Translations under genes and position numbers: made by a program | The notes under the pieces: generated by a model | The model's database searches: none | The model's input: only the letters and a program-made list of their open reading frames with translations | What the model was told of the DNA's origin: nothing | Part shown: piece after piece, positions 15,763 through 24,246 of the stretch | Layout: each line of letters opens with the position of its first letter | How positions within the stretch are numbered: the first letter of the stretch is position 1 | Assembly: GCF_029625215.1 (NCBI RefSeq) | Contig: NZ_CP121197.1 | Location: 682,001-746,000, forward strand | Length of the DNA stretch: 64,000 nucleotides | Direction: 5' to 3' | Source of the DNA: Aurantibacillus circumpalustris | GTDB lineage: Bacteria; Bacteroidota; Bacteroidia; B-17B0; Aurantibacillaceae

Positions 15763-15892
15763 TTGACTCTCTTGGTGAGTTAAAGGGGTAATTCCCTTAA
15801 TAAGGCGGGTTTTTTTATTTCCAAAATTTATTCACACCATAACAAAAACAAACAATTAGAACAATTTGCTTTCTGTAGTTCGATGCATGAAA

Positions 15893-18058
15893 TTATTTCT
15901 TAATTGGGTGCTTTAATTCATAAAGCATTTGATAGGTTTTTGCATTCACAAGATCTTTTCTATCTTTTGTTTTAAAATACTCATACTTGCGATAAACAAG
16001 TTCGTTACTCTTTACATCAAACAAAAAGCCATAAAAATAAGTTATCTTCCTTGCGCTGCGGGTAACTATTGTTGCAACGCCGGTTTTTAGAACATACTGG
16101 GTTCCGTATTTAGCAATAACAGTAGCAATATCATCTGTATTTAGAATAATATTTTTCTCTTTATCCGTATCAAATTTTTCATCAAACCAATCATTGATAA
16201 CAGAGTAATCATTTATTTTATCTACTTCTTTACTGCTCAACATTGCCGGATCAATTGTAATTAATTCAAAATTTAAACTTTCCGCACATTTATTAATTAT
16301 TGTGCTATAATCCTCTTGTTTTTTATCTGAAGTCACATATTGAATTTCCTGCTTTTTTGTTTCATCAATTTTTATAAAATATGGTTCTAGTAATAAAACT
16401 TTTTCGACTTTAATTTGAGTTTTAATATTATTTTTTCGAGTTGCAGATTTGTAAGAGTTATACGAACTGAAACCCGACCTACTCAAGCTTTCAGTTGATC
16501 CAGACGAAGGAAATTTTTCTTTAAACTCATTATCATTTACAAGTAAATCAACAAATACCTCTTTATAATAAACAGTGTCGTCTCCTGCTGTCATTCTTTC
16601 TTTTTGCAGACTTGCAATGAGGTCCGTTTTCGAACGTAGTTCTTTTGGAACCGCTTGAATAGTCGTTGTTGAACTATCTTGTTTCACTTCCTCTTTTACC
16701 TTCTTTGGGGCTCGTGCAAAATCACCTAGTCCCCATTTGGTTCTTTTTATTAAGTTAAACAAGCTATCCGAAAAAGAACCAAGTGCCTTGTTGTTTGGAT
16801 ATTTTTTGTGAGCTCTGTAAACATAATTTAAAGACATAACCGTCCATTCGTTTTCAGGCATTTTAGAAATAAGATAATAAAGTTGCTGCGGGTAGCTTTC
16901 TATTTCTTTATAACCCGGCAGTCCGTTATTAAGATATGAATTACTAGTATAACTTATTTCACTTTTATTGTACAGCGCGATTGCATAAAGACATTTAGAA
17001 ACCACTTCAGCCAAATATTCATTTGACGGGTACTTTAACGACATGATATAAGCAGCATACAAAGCATTTGGATAGTCTCTATTTTTTAAATAAAGTCTGC
17101 AAAGTTCGAAGCGAGATAAGTCGCGTATGTAATCAAACTTTTCTTGTCCAATAGCCGAGTTTATTCGATTCGTATTATCACGGTTACTTACAATTTCGGC
17201 AATTGCTTGTTTGCGCTTTTTGGTGTTAGGGTGTGTATGTTTTGTATCGTCCTCATTTGAATTGTCTTTAATCGAGGCTAATTCCGTTAAAAAATATGTT
17301 TTTGGTAAAACATAATTTTCACTTTCGAAATATGTTTTATTAAATTCCATTAACTCGAATGGAAGGTGTGCGTATTGAAGCATATCAAACGACTTTTCAG
17401 CTTGCTTTAGATTATAAGGTGTGCGTTCAAATAATTTAAACCCTTCTATATCCGCCTCGCTCTCGTTTTCTTTAGAATACTGGCACTTTTCAATAATTCG
17501 ATCTTCACTACTTTTACCGTAATAATCTCTACGGTCGATTTCTGCATTTTTTACATAGCTATTTATATGGTGTTGTTTAGTGTAGTGAGAAATTTCATGA
17601 CAAATAATATAGGCTAGTTGCGCTTCAGTTTCTGCCTGAGCAATTAATCCAATGTCAATAAATATATATCCTTTGTCATAACTATAGGCATTTACTACCG
17701 ATGATTTTAATGTAAAAATATTTAGCTGTTTACGAAGGTTAGGATTACCCTTTAGAACAAGGTCTGCTATTTTGTTAAGATAAATCGTTATTTCATCGTT
17801 AATAAGTGTATTACCACTTCTAATGATTTTTTCAATTTCATAATTTGATGCGGTTACAAAAGTTGACTTTAAACCTCTGTCTTCATCCTTTTTATTTTTT
17901 AATTCCGTAATATCCTTTTTAATAACATCGCGTATATTTTGAGTAAAAGCTGTTGGCAATTCACCTGTTGATTTTAAAGGTGCGTAGTTTAATTTAAGAT
18001 CCTGTTGAGCATTAATCGAAAAAGTTAAAGCCAAAAATAAAGTGATAATTTTTTTCAT
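15893..18058 (-). CDS. M48-family metallopeptidase with long C-terminal extension
   Basis: A 721-residue exported protein. A signal peptide (MKKIITLFLALTFSINA) is followed by an M48 peptidase domain with the zinc motif HEISH at 154-158 and the third-ligand box ESEAD at 199-203. LTELASIKDNS and HTHPNTKKRKQAI end the peptidase part. Residues ~300-450 resemble helical, TPR-like repeats, as in BepA-type periplasmic proteases. The last ~250 residues are an unrecognised alpha/beta domain. A role in envelope protein quality control is likely by family. It is monocistronic and divergent from the outer-membrane barrel gene. Confidence 0.82.
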   Translation of the reverse strand: MKKIITLFLALTFSINAQQDLKLNYAPLKSTGELPTAFTQNIRDVIKKDITELKNKKDEDRGLKSTFVTASNYEIEKIIRSGNTLINDEITIYLNKIADLVLKGNPNLRKQLNIFTLKSSVVNAYSYDKGYIFIDIGLIAQAETEAQLAYIICHEISHYTKQHHINSYVKNAEIDRRDYYGKSSEDRIIEKCQYSKENESEADIEGFKLFERTPYNLKQAEKSFDMLQYAHLPFELMEFNKTYFESENYVLPKTYFLTELASIKDNSNEDDTKHTHPNTKKRKQAIAEIVSNRDNTNRINSAIGQEKFDYIRDLSRFELCRLYLKNRDYPNALYAAYIMSLKYPSNEYLAEVVSKCLYAIALYNKSEISYTSNSYLNNGLPGYKEIESYPQQLYYLISKMPENEWTVMSLNYVYRAHKKYPNNKALGSFSDSLFNLIKRTKWGLGDFARAPKKVKEEVKQDSSTTTIQAVPKELRSKTDLIASLQKERMTAGDDTVYYKEVFVDLLVNDNEFKEKFPSSGSTESLSRSGFSSYNSYKSATRKNNIKTQIKVEKVLLLEPYFIKIDETKKQEIQYVTSDKKQEDYSTIINKCAESLNFELITIDPAMLSSKEVDKINDYSVINDWFDEKFDTDKEKNIILNTDDIATVIAKYGTQYVLKTGVATIVTRSARKITYFYGFLFDVKSNELVYRKYEYFKTKDRKDLVNAKTYQMLYELKHPIKK

Positions 18059-18230
18059 TGGTTGGGTGTGAAGTACTTTGTTTATTAAATCATAAAAATT
18101 AAAACCTCAATAAACCACACTAGTGATTACAGAGTATGCTTTGAAAGTAAAGGGATAAATATAAATAATTATTGTTTGAGCCTATGAATTTTTGGAAAAA
18201 ATAATGAGCATTTTAACGTTTTGTTTTGAT

Positions 18231-18238
18231 TACTTTTG
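18231..18238 (+). promoter_or_regulatory. Candidate -7 promoter box
   Basis: TACTTTTG matches the Bacteroidota TAnnTTTG box exactly, but ends only 5 bp before the ATG at 18244 and has no clear TTTG partner 18-21 bp upstream. If used, the transcript would be nearly leaderless. Confidence 0.35.
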
Positions 18239-18243
18239 ACAGA

Positions 18244-19848
18244 ATGCATGCGAACAGAATCAGCATAATTTTTCTACTTGTCACGTACTTAGTTTCTGCT
18301 CAATCAGATCCAATGGCGCGCAACGCCTTTATGAATCAGGGTATGCAAGAAGCCTTTGATTATTGGATTATTTCTAAACCAAATACAACATTTCATTCTT
18401 CTTTTAAACCATACCTAAGTAGCAGTTATGCAAATGCAAACGATTCGGCAGTGCCATTTAAATTTTATGCATTTAATAATTCGTTTCTAAGCAAAACGGT
18501 TAATGAAAAACCGCAAAACACCAATTGGCTGAATTTTCAGCTTCACCCAATTTTAGACCTTGAAACCGGCGTAGATTTACTTCGTTCAAAGCCTGTCATT
18601 TCAAGTATTGGCGGCCTTCACCTTAAAACAAACATTAACAATGATTTTACTTTTGCAGCTACAATTTACGGTGGTAAAAGTTCGTTTCCCTTTTTTATCG
18701 ATACAAGCATTTCTAGTCAAAAAATAATTCCTGAATCTGGTCAAGCCTATGGTTCGAGTAATAACGGGTATTCATTTTTTGATTATACGGGTTATGTTTC
18801 ATATAGTCCTAAAAACAATAAAATATTTAATTTTCAAGTTGGGAGAGATAAACATTTTATTGGTGATGGATACCGAAGCGTTCTATTAAGTGACTATGCA
18901 GCTGCATATCCTTATTTTAGAATCAACACCAATATTTGGCATCTTCAATACAATGTGTGGTACACAATTATGAATGACGTGAGCACTGCAGATGGTCGTA
19001 AAAAAGGTTTCAATAATAAATACGGTACTTTCCATTACTTGAGCTACGACATTATTAAAGAAATAAATATTGGGCTTTTTGAGAATATCATTTGGAAAGG
19101 TTCAGACACCAATCAAGCAAGAACGTTTGATGTGAATTATTTAAATCCCATTACTTTATTCAGACCGCAAGAATACTCTGTAGGCTCACCCGATAATTCT
19201 TTTTTAGGCGCGAATCTTAATGTAACGCTTTTTAAAAAATTAAAATTATACGCACAAATTGGATTAGATGAATTTCTTTTAAAGGAAATCAGAGCAGGAA
19301 ACGGCTGGTGGGCTAATAAACAAGCCTGGCAATTTGGCGGAAAGTACATAAATGCTTTTGGTATAAAAGGCCTTAAACTACAGATAGAATATAATGAGGT
19401 AAGGCCATACACATACACACATGGGCTCGTGGATCAAAATTATTCCCATTACGGTAAAGCTCTGGCGCATCCGCTTGGCGCAAATTTTAAAGAGGTTTTA
19501 GGTTTTATAAATTACCGTAAAAATAAATCTGAGCTTAGTTGGCAGTTGCTATACGCTATAATTGGTAAAGATTCTGCGAGTACAAAATCAAATGTTGGAC
19601 AAAATATATTTTTATCTTACAATACCCGAACGTCCGAATACGGCAACTATACAACGCAAGGAGTTAAAACTACCTTAGTACAAAGTCATTTAAAATACAG
19701 CTGGTACATTATCCCAAATATTAATATGCGTATAGAACTAGGATACATCCAACGTTCCGAAAAAAACGAGAAGGGTTATGCCCTTGAAAATCCCTATATT
19801 TATTTTGGTATAAAATCTAACTTTTGGAACATTTACCGCGATTTTTAA
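18244..19848 (+). CDS. RemB/Wzi-like outer-membrane beta-barrel protein
   Basis: ATG at 18244 starts a signal peptide (MHANRISIIFLLVTYLVSAQ); the alternative upstream start is not needed. The 534-residue protein shows alternating strand patterns of an outer-membrane barrel and the segment FQVGRDKHFIGDGYRSVLLS with AAYPYFRI, which I associate with capsule assembly Wzi-type proteins and the gliding accessory protein RemB. It ends in a strand with an aromatic terminal region (IKSNFWNIYRDF). The neighbouring genes do not help define its job. The link to gliding is tentative, though the window also encodes a SprB-type adhesin. Confidence 0.65.
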   Translation: MHANRISIIFLLVTYLVSAQSDPMARNAFMNQGMQEAFDYWIISKPNTTFHSSFKPYLSSSYANANDSAVPFKFYAFNNSFLSKTVNEKPQNTNWLNFQLHPILDLETGVDLLRSKPVISSIGGLHLKTNINNDFTFAATIYGGKSSFPFFIDTSISSQKIIPESGQAYGSSNNGYSFFDYTGYVSYSPKNNKIFNFQVGRDKHFIGDGYRSVLLSDYAAAYPYFRINTNIWHLQYNVWYTIMNDVSTADGRKKGFNNKYGTFHYLSYDIIKEINIGLFENIIWKGSDTNQARTFDVNYLNPITLFRPQEYSVGSPDNSFLGANLNVTLFKKLKLYAQIGLDEFLLKEIRAGNGWWANKQAWQFGGKYINAFGIKGLKLQIEYNEVRPYTYTHGLVDQNYSHYGKALAHPLGANFKEVLGFINYRKNKSELSWQLLYAIIGKDSASTKSNVGQNIFLSYNTRTSEYGNYTTQGVKTTLVQSHLKYSWYIIPNINMRIELGYIQRSEKNEKGYALENPYIYFGIKSNFWNIYRDF

Positions 19849-19931
19849 CCCAAATTCTTGTCTTTTTGAGCAAAACAGTGGTGTTTTCTCATTTTTTAAG
19901 CCGTATAGTGGTCTCAAAACTGTTAATAAAT

Positions 19932-19961
19932 TTTGTACATCAAACTAAAAGCCTATATTTG
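19932..19961 (+). promoter_or_regulatory. Bacteroidota promoter for yceD-rpmF
   Basis: TTTG at 19932-19935, 18 bp, then TATATTTG at 19954-19961: both boxes match the TTTG / TAnnTTTG consensus. The start codon lies 24 bp after the second box. Confidence 0.75.
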
Positions 19962-19984
19962 CAGTCCTTTTTAAAAAAGAGGTT

Positions 19985-20521
19985 ATGGGAAAAAGTCAGT
20001 ACATAATACAGTTTGGCGGACTACCTGTAGGTTTACACGATTTTGAATTTGATGTAAACGATTCGTTCTTTAATAGAGTTGAAAATAGTGAGGTTCAAAA
20101 AGCAGACATTCAGGTGGATGCTACTTTAACCAAACAAAATAACTTACTTCAGATGCACTTTAATATTTACGGAACAGTAGGTGTTGATTGCGACAGATGT
20201 TTGAAAGCGTTTGATTTTCCAATCGATGCAGAAGGAGATTTAGTTATTAAGCACGGCAAACCTGAAGAAAGCACCGATGAAATTTTGGTAATACCAGAAG
20301 GTGATGAAGAGTTTGATGTATCGCACTATTTATACGAATATATTATTTTAGCAATACCGGCGCGTCGTGTACCCTGCGAAATTGATGAAAAAAGTTTCAA
20401 ATGTGATTACGAAACGCTCAATAAACTAAATAACCTGATAACGGATTCTGAAGAAGGGTCAGAATCAGAAAACAACCCCATGTGGGAACAACTAAATAAA
20501 ATAAAATTTAATAAAAATTAA
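19985..20521 (+). CDS. yceD: YceD/DUF177 family protein
   Basis: The 178-residue protein belongs to the DUF177/YceD family, which in most bacteria lies next to rpmF and is linked to large-subunit rRNA/ribosome biogenesis. The conserved segment [12 protein letters not shown] (with the two Cys) is present, and the C-terminus has the family's [11 protein letters not shown] ending. It lies 11 bp ahead of rpmF and shares its promoter. ATG at 19985 agrees with the family's short N-terminus. Confidence 0.92.
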   Translation: MGKSQYIIQFGGLPVGLHDFEFDVNDSFFNRVENSEVQKADIQVDATLTKQNNLLQMHFNIYGTVGVDCDRCLKAFDFPIDAEGDLVIKHGKPEESTDEILVIPEGDEEFDVSHYLYEYIILAIPARRVPCEIDEKSFKCDYETLNKLNNLITDSEEGSESENNPMWEQLNKIKFNKN

Positions 20522-20532
20522 AACAAGAAACC

Positions 20533-20718
20533 ATGCCTAATCCTAAACGAAAAATGTCACGCTCACGTAGAGATTCACGTCGCGCTACATACAAAGCACC
20601 AACTATGACCATCTCAAAAGATTCAACAACCGGCGAAGCGCATTTGATGCACCGTGCACATTGGTTTGAAGGAAAACTTTACTACAAGGGAAACGTAGTA
20701 ATGGAGAAAAAGGCATAA
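20533..20718 (+). CDS. rpmF: 50S ribosomal protein L32
   Basis: The 61-residue protein begins [20 protein letters not shown], the standard N-terminus of bacterial L32, and has the [16 protein letters not shown] segment. The zinc-binding cysteines of the C+ form are absent, as in many Bacteroidota. It is co-transcribed with yceD and followed by a strong terminator. Confidence 0.98.
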   Translation: MPNPKRKMSRSRRDSRRATYKAPTMTISKDSTTGEAHLMHRAHWFEGKLYYKGNVVMEKKA

Positions 20719-20754
20719 TTACAATTTCCGATTTTATTGTAGTGAATTGTATTT

Positions 20755-20785
20755 AAAAAGCAGGTATATTGTGCCTGCTTTTTGT
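20755..20785 (+). terminator. Rho-independent terminator after rpmF
   Basis: AAAAAGCAGG (20755-20764) pairs perfectly with CCTGCTTTTT (20774-20783). It ends the yceD-rpmF transcript and separates it from the histidine kinase gene. Confidence 0.88.
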
Positions 20786-20808
20786 ATTTTAACTCATTTA
20801 AAACTCTA

Positions 20809-22056
20809 TTGAAAAAGGTATTCTATAAAATTCTTCATTTCGGCACCGAACCTCAACACTCGTCGCATGATTTACGTAGAATTAAAACAGTAAACCTTTT
20901 AAATCTTTTAGTCATTTTTTTTCTTCTCATCGGTTTTGTAAATTATTTTATTCTTGAAACCGAATTAAAAGTTATTCCTTCTCTTGTTTTCATTTCTTTA
21001 GCGAGTTTTTCGTTGGTTTTAAGTGTTTATCGAAAAACAAACTTATCTTTTCTTCTTTTTACACTTAACGTAAACCTGTCTATTTTTTTTGTAAATAAAT
21101 GTTACCCTTTAAGCGTAGGCTCTTACGTGTTTTATTACCCTGTTATTGTCAGCATTGTTCTTTTAAACAAACCTTCTATCAAGGATAGATATGCCATGCT
21201 GCATTTTAGTATGTGCGTTCTGTTTTTTTTAGCCTCATTATTTATTGATGTTCCTGAATGGAGGCTGAAGAATTTAACAGAGCATCAGATAAAACTTCTT
21301 TTATATTTCAATATTGGTATTGCTGCTGTTTTAACAGGTCTTTTAAGTGGCCTTATGAATCGTTTGATTTCAAACCAGAATAAGGAAATTTTGCTGCAAA
21401 ATAAAAACTTAACCCTTGCAAAAAAAGAAATTAATCTTTCATTGAAAGAAAAAGAAATTCTGCTAGCTGAATTACATCATCGTGTAAAAAACAATCTAGC
21501 AATTATTTCAGGGCTTCTAAATTTACAAGAAGACTCCATTTCCAATGAGGAAGCTAAAAAAATTATTAGTGATAGTAAAACCCGTATTATGAGTATGGCC
21601 CTTGTGCATAAGATGCTATATGAAAATAACGAGTTAAAATCTATTGATTTAGGTAAGTATGCCTCTGAACTTATTTATGAATTATTTTACTCTTTCAACC
21701 TTTTAAAAACCGTAACAATTAATGAAGATTTTGTTGCAATTTCTATTCCGGTTAATAAATCAATTCCTTTGGGTCTTATTCTCAATGAAGTGGTTACAAA
21801 TTGCATCAAATACACATTCAAATCTTCGCAAAACAAACAGGGTGTTTTTGATATTAGTCTACGCCTAAAGGGTAATTCGGCGACGCTAGTCGCTAAGGAC
21901 AATGGATCAGGGTTTCCAAAGGATTTTAACGAAGATGCCGACAATCAGTCATTAGGAATTTTCCTTATAAAAACCCTTGCTGAACAAATTGATGGAAATG
22001 TTCGTTTTTCAAACGAGCAAGGTGCCAAAATAGAACTAAACTTTAATCTCAGTTAA
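20809..22056 (+). CDS. Membrane sensor histidine kinase (HisKA_2 type)
   Basis: The N-terminal half has six hydrophobic segments (roughly residues 20-195), then a short coiled coil. The phospho-acceptor block is ELHHRVKNNLAIISGLLNLQ, the HisKA_2 signature. The ATPase domain has EVVTNCIKYTF (N box), DNGSGFP (G1) and LGIFLIKTLAEQ (G2), all intact. No response regulator lies nearby, so it is an orphan here. A TTG at 20782 falls inside the rpmF terminator, so TTG at 20809 is the better start; no ATG fits. It sits between rpmF and plsX, which are often adjacent in related bacteria. Confidence 0.88.
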   Translation: MKKVFYKILHFGTEPQHSSHDLRRIKTVNLLNLLVIFFLLIGFVNYFILETELKVIPSLVFISLASFSLVLSVYRKTNLSFLLFTLNVNLSIFFVNKCYPLSVGSYVFYYPVIVSIVLLNKPSIKDRYAMLHFSMCVLFFLASLFIDVPEWRLKNLTEHQIKLLLYFNIGIAAVLTGLLSGLMNRLISNQNKEILLQNKNLTLAKKEINLSLKEKEILLAELHHRVKNNLAIISGLLNLQEDSISNEEAKKIISDSKTRIMSMALVHKMLYENNELKSIDLGKYASELIYELFYSFNLLKTVTINEDFVAISIPVNKSIPLGLILNEVVTNCIKYTFKSSQNKQGVFDISLRLKGNSATLVAKDNGSGFPKDFNEDADNQSLGIFLIKTLAEQIDGNVRFSNEQGAKIELNFNLS

Positions 22057-22144
22057 ATTTTATAAAATGCAACGCATTTTAAGATGTTTTTAAGCATTTA
22101 AAATTGTATTATTGTGCTTTGGTTAAAGTTTTAGGTATTAAAAT

Positions 22145-23083
22145 ATGAAGATTGGCTTTGATATTTTAGGTGGGGATTTTGCCCCGAAAAACTGCTTAGA
22201 TGGTCTTGTTATGGCTTCCAAAGAGCTTCCCTCTGACGTAACACTAGTGTTAATTGGAGATAGCGTTATGGCAAAAGAATATTTTATTAAAAACGGCATT
22301 AGTAGCGATCAGTTTGAGTATGTTCACACCACAGATGTCATTGAAATGGGAGAGCATCCAACAAGAGCATTTTCACAAAAACCCAACAGTACAATTTCTT
22401 TAGGGTATAAATTATTGAAAGAAAAAAAAATCGATGCTTTTGCAAGTTCCGGTAATACTGGCGCAATGCTAGTTGGAGCCATGTTCACTGTAAAAGTAAT
22501 TCCTGGAATTATCCGCCCTTGCATCACATCTGTTTTACCGAAAGAAAATGGCGGTATAGCACTTGTACTAGATGTGGGAACAAATGCAGATTGTAAACCA
22601 GATGTATTATATCAATTTGGTATTTTAGGGTCGATCTGCGCCAAAGAAGTTTATAAAATTAACACCCCAAAAATAGGTTTACTAAATATTGGTGGGGAGC
22701 CTGAAAAGGGGAACCTTGTAACTCAAGCTACACATGCTCTTATGAAAGAATCGAAAGATTTTAATTTCGTGGGGAATGTGGAAGGAAGGGAGGTTTTTTC
22801 AGATAAAGCAGATGTAATCGTGTGTGAAGGGTTTGTAGGAAACATTCTTCTTAAAACGGCTGAGGCATTTTTCGACCTTATTAAAAGTCGTAACCGAAGT
22901 GACGATTATTTTGATAAATTTAATTACGAAATATATGGGGGAACTCCTATATTAGGAATAAACGCAAATGTACTAATTGGTCACGGTATCTCGAGCGCGC
23001 TTGCTTTTAAAAACATGTTGTTGCTTTGTAAAGATGTGGTGGATGCCAAATTGAATGATAAAATAGAACGAATTTTTCAATGA
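22145..23083 (+). CDS. plsX: Phosphate acyltransferase PlsX
   Basis: A 312-residue PlsX that makes acyl-phosphate from acyl-ACP for phospholipid synthesis. Family motifs are seen: GGDFAPKNCLDG near the start, ASSGNTGAMLV around 100, ALVLDVGTNADCKP, LNIGGEPEKG and CEGFVGNILLKTAE. Length is usual. It overlaps fabH by 4 bp (ATGA), so the two are translationally coupled. Confidence 0.97.
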   Translation: MKIGFDILGGDFAPKNCLDGLVMASKELPSDVTLVLIGDSVMAKEYFIKNGISSDQFEYVHTTDVIEMGEHPTRAFSQKPNSTISLGYKLLKEKKIDAFASSGNTGAMLVGAMFTVKVIPGIIRPCITSVLPKENGGIALVLDVGTNADCKPDVLYQFGILGSICAKEVYKINTPKIGLLNIGGEPEKGNLVTQATHALMKESKDFNFVGNVEGREVFSDKADVIVCEGFVGNILLKTAEAFFDLIKSRNRSDDYFDKFNYEIYGGTPILGINANVLIGHGISSALAFKNMLLLCKDVVDAKLNDKIERIFQ

Positions 23084-24087
23084 TGACTAAAGCTGCAATT
23101 ACAGCCGTGGCAGGATACTTGCCAGAAAATATTCTTACAAATTCCGATCTCGAAAAAATGATCGATACTACAGATGAGTGGATAACTACACGCACTGGAA
23201 TTAAAGAAAGACACATAGAAAACGATCCTGGAAAAGCCACTTCAGATATGGCCGTGGAAGCTGTTAAACTGCTTTGTAAAAAAAGCGGAATGGGTGTTGA
23301 GGAAATTGATTTACTCATTTGTGGCACCGTAACGCCCGATATGGTTTTTCCCGCAACATCAAATATTATCTGCGCAAAACTGGGCGCAAAAAATGCATGG
23401 GGTTTTGATTTGGGAGCCGCCTGTTCAGGTTTCATATATGGATTATCAGTAGGTGCACAGTTCATCGAAACAGGGAAATACAAAAAAGTAGTGGTGGTTG
23501 GTGCTGACATGATGAGTCGCATTATTGATTACGAAGACAGAGCTACCTGTGTTATTTTTGGAGATGGTGCCGGAGCAGTTTTGCTTGAACCGACCAAAGA
23601 AGAGGTTGGAATACTTGATTTTATTTTACATGCCGATGGTAATGGCGCTGCACATCTACACATGAAGGCGGGTGGATCTCTCAGACCTCCCAGTCATGAA
23701 ACTGTAGATAGCAAAATGCATTTTGTTCATCAGGAAGGTCAAGCTGTTTTTAAACACGCGGTATACAACATGGCTGAGGTGAGTGCTAAAATCATGGAAC
23801 AAAATGACTTAAAGGCTGAAGACGTAACTTGGCTGGCTGCTCATCAAGCTAATAAACGCATTATTGACGCCACTGCTTCTCGCATGGGCATTGGTAAAGA
23901 AAAAGTAATGATGAATATTGAAAACTACGGTAATACTACTGCTGGCACAATACCTTTGTTGTTATGGGACTACGAAAAACAGCTGAAAAAAGGCGACAAT
24001 ATTATTCTTTCTGCATTTGGTGGAGGGTTTACCTGGGGTGCTATTTACCTTAAATGGGCTTACGACGGAAGTAAAATTGGCAAATAG
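23080..24087 (+). CDS. fabH: 3-oxoacyl-ACP synthase III (FabH)
   Basis: A 335-residue ketoacyl synthase III starting fatty-acid elongation from acyl-CoA and malonyl-ACP. The catalytic Cys lies in LGAACSGFIYG, the His in AAHQANKRI and the Asn in NYGNTTAGTIP; GFTWGAIYLKW is the usual C-terminus. A second ATG three bases downstream (23083) is equally possible. accB and accC, which often follow in related bacteria, are not present after it. Confidence 0.97.
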   Translation: MMTKAAITAVAGYLPENILTNSDLEKMIDTTDEWITTRTGIKERHIENDPGKATSDMAVEAVKLLCKKSGMGVEEIDLLICGTVTPDMVFPATSNIICAKLGAKNAWGFDLGAACSGFIYGLSVGAQFIETGKYKKVVVVGADMMSRIIDYEDRATCVIFGDGAGAVLLEPTKEEVGILDFILHADGNGAAHLHMKAGGSLRPPSHETVDSKMHFVHQEGQAVFKHAVYNMAEVSAKIMEQNDLKAEDVTWLAAHQANKRIIDATASRMGIGKEKVMMNIENYGNTTAGTIPLLLWDYEKQLKKGDNIILSAFGGGFTWGAIYLKWAYDGSKIGK

Positions 24088-24195
24088 TTCTACTTTTCGA
24101 TTGTTTTTTCGCTTAAAAGGCTTTTTCGCAACTTATAAAGTTTTATGAATTAAACGATCATTCGTATTTATCCTATTACAGATAAAAGTTAATAT

Positions 24196-24227
24196 TTTGT
24201 CGATTCAGATGTAGATTACTACATTTG
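24196..24227 (+). promoter_or_regulatory. Bacteroidota promoter for the first Omp28-like gene
   Basis: TTTG at 24196-24199, 20 bp, then TACATTTG at 24220-24227, matching the TTTG / TAnnTTTG pattern. The start codon is 19 bp further on. Confidence 0.7.
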
Positions 24228-24246
24228 GTATTCCACCTAAAATACG

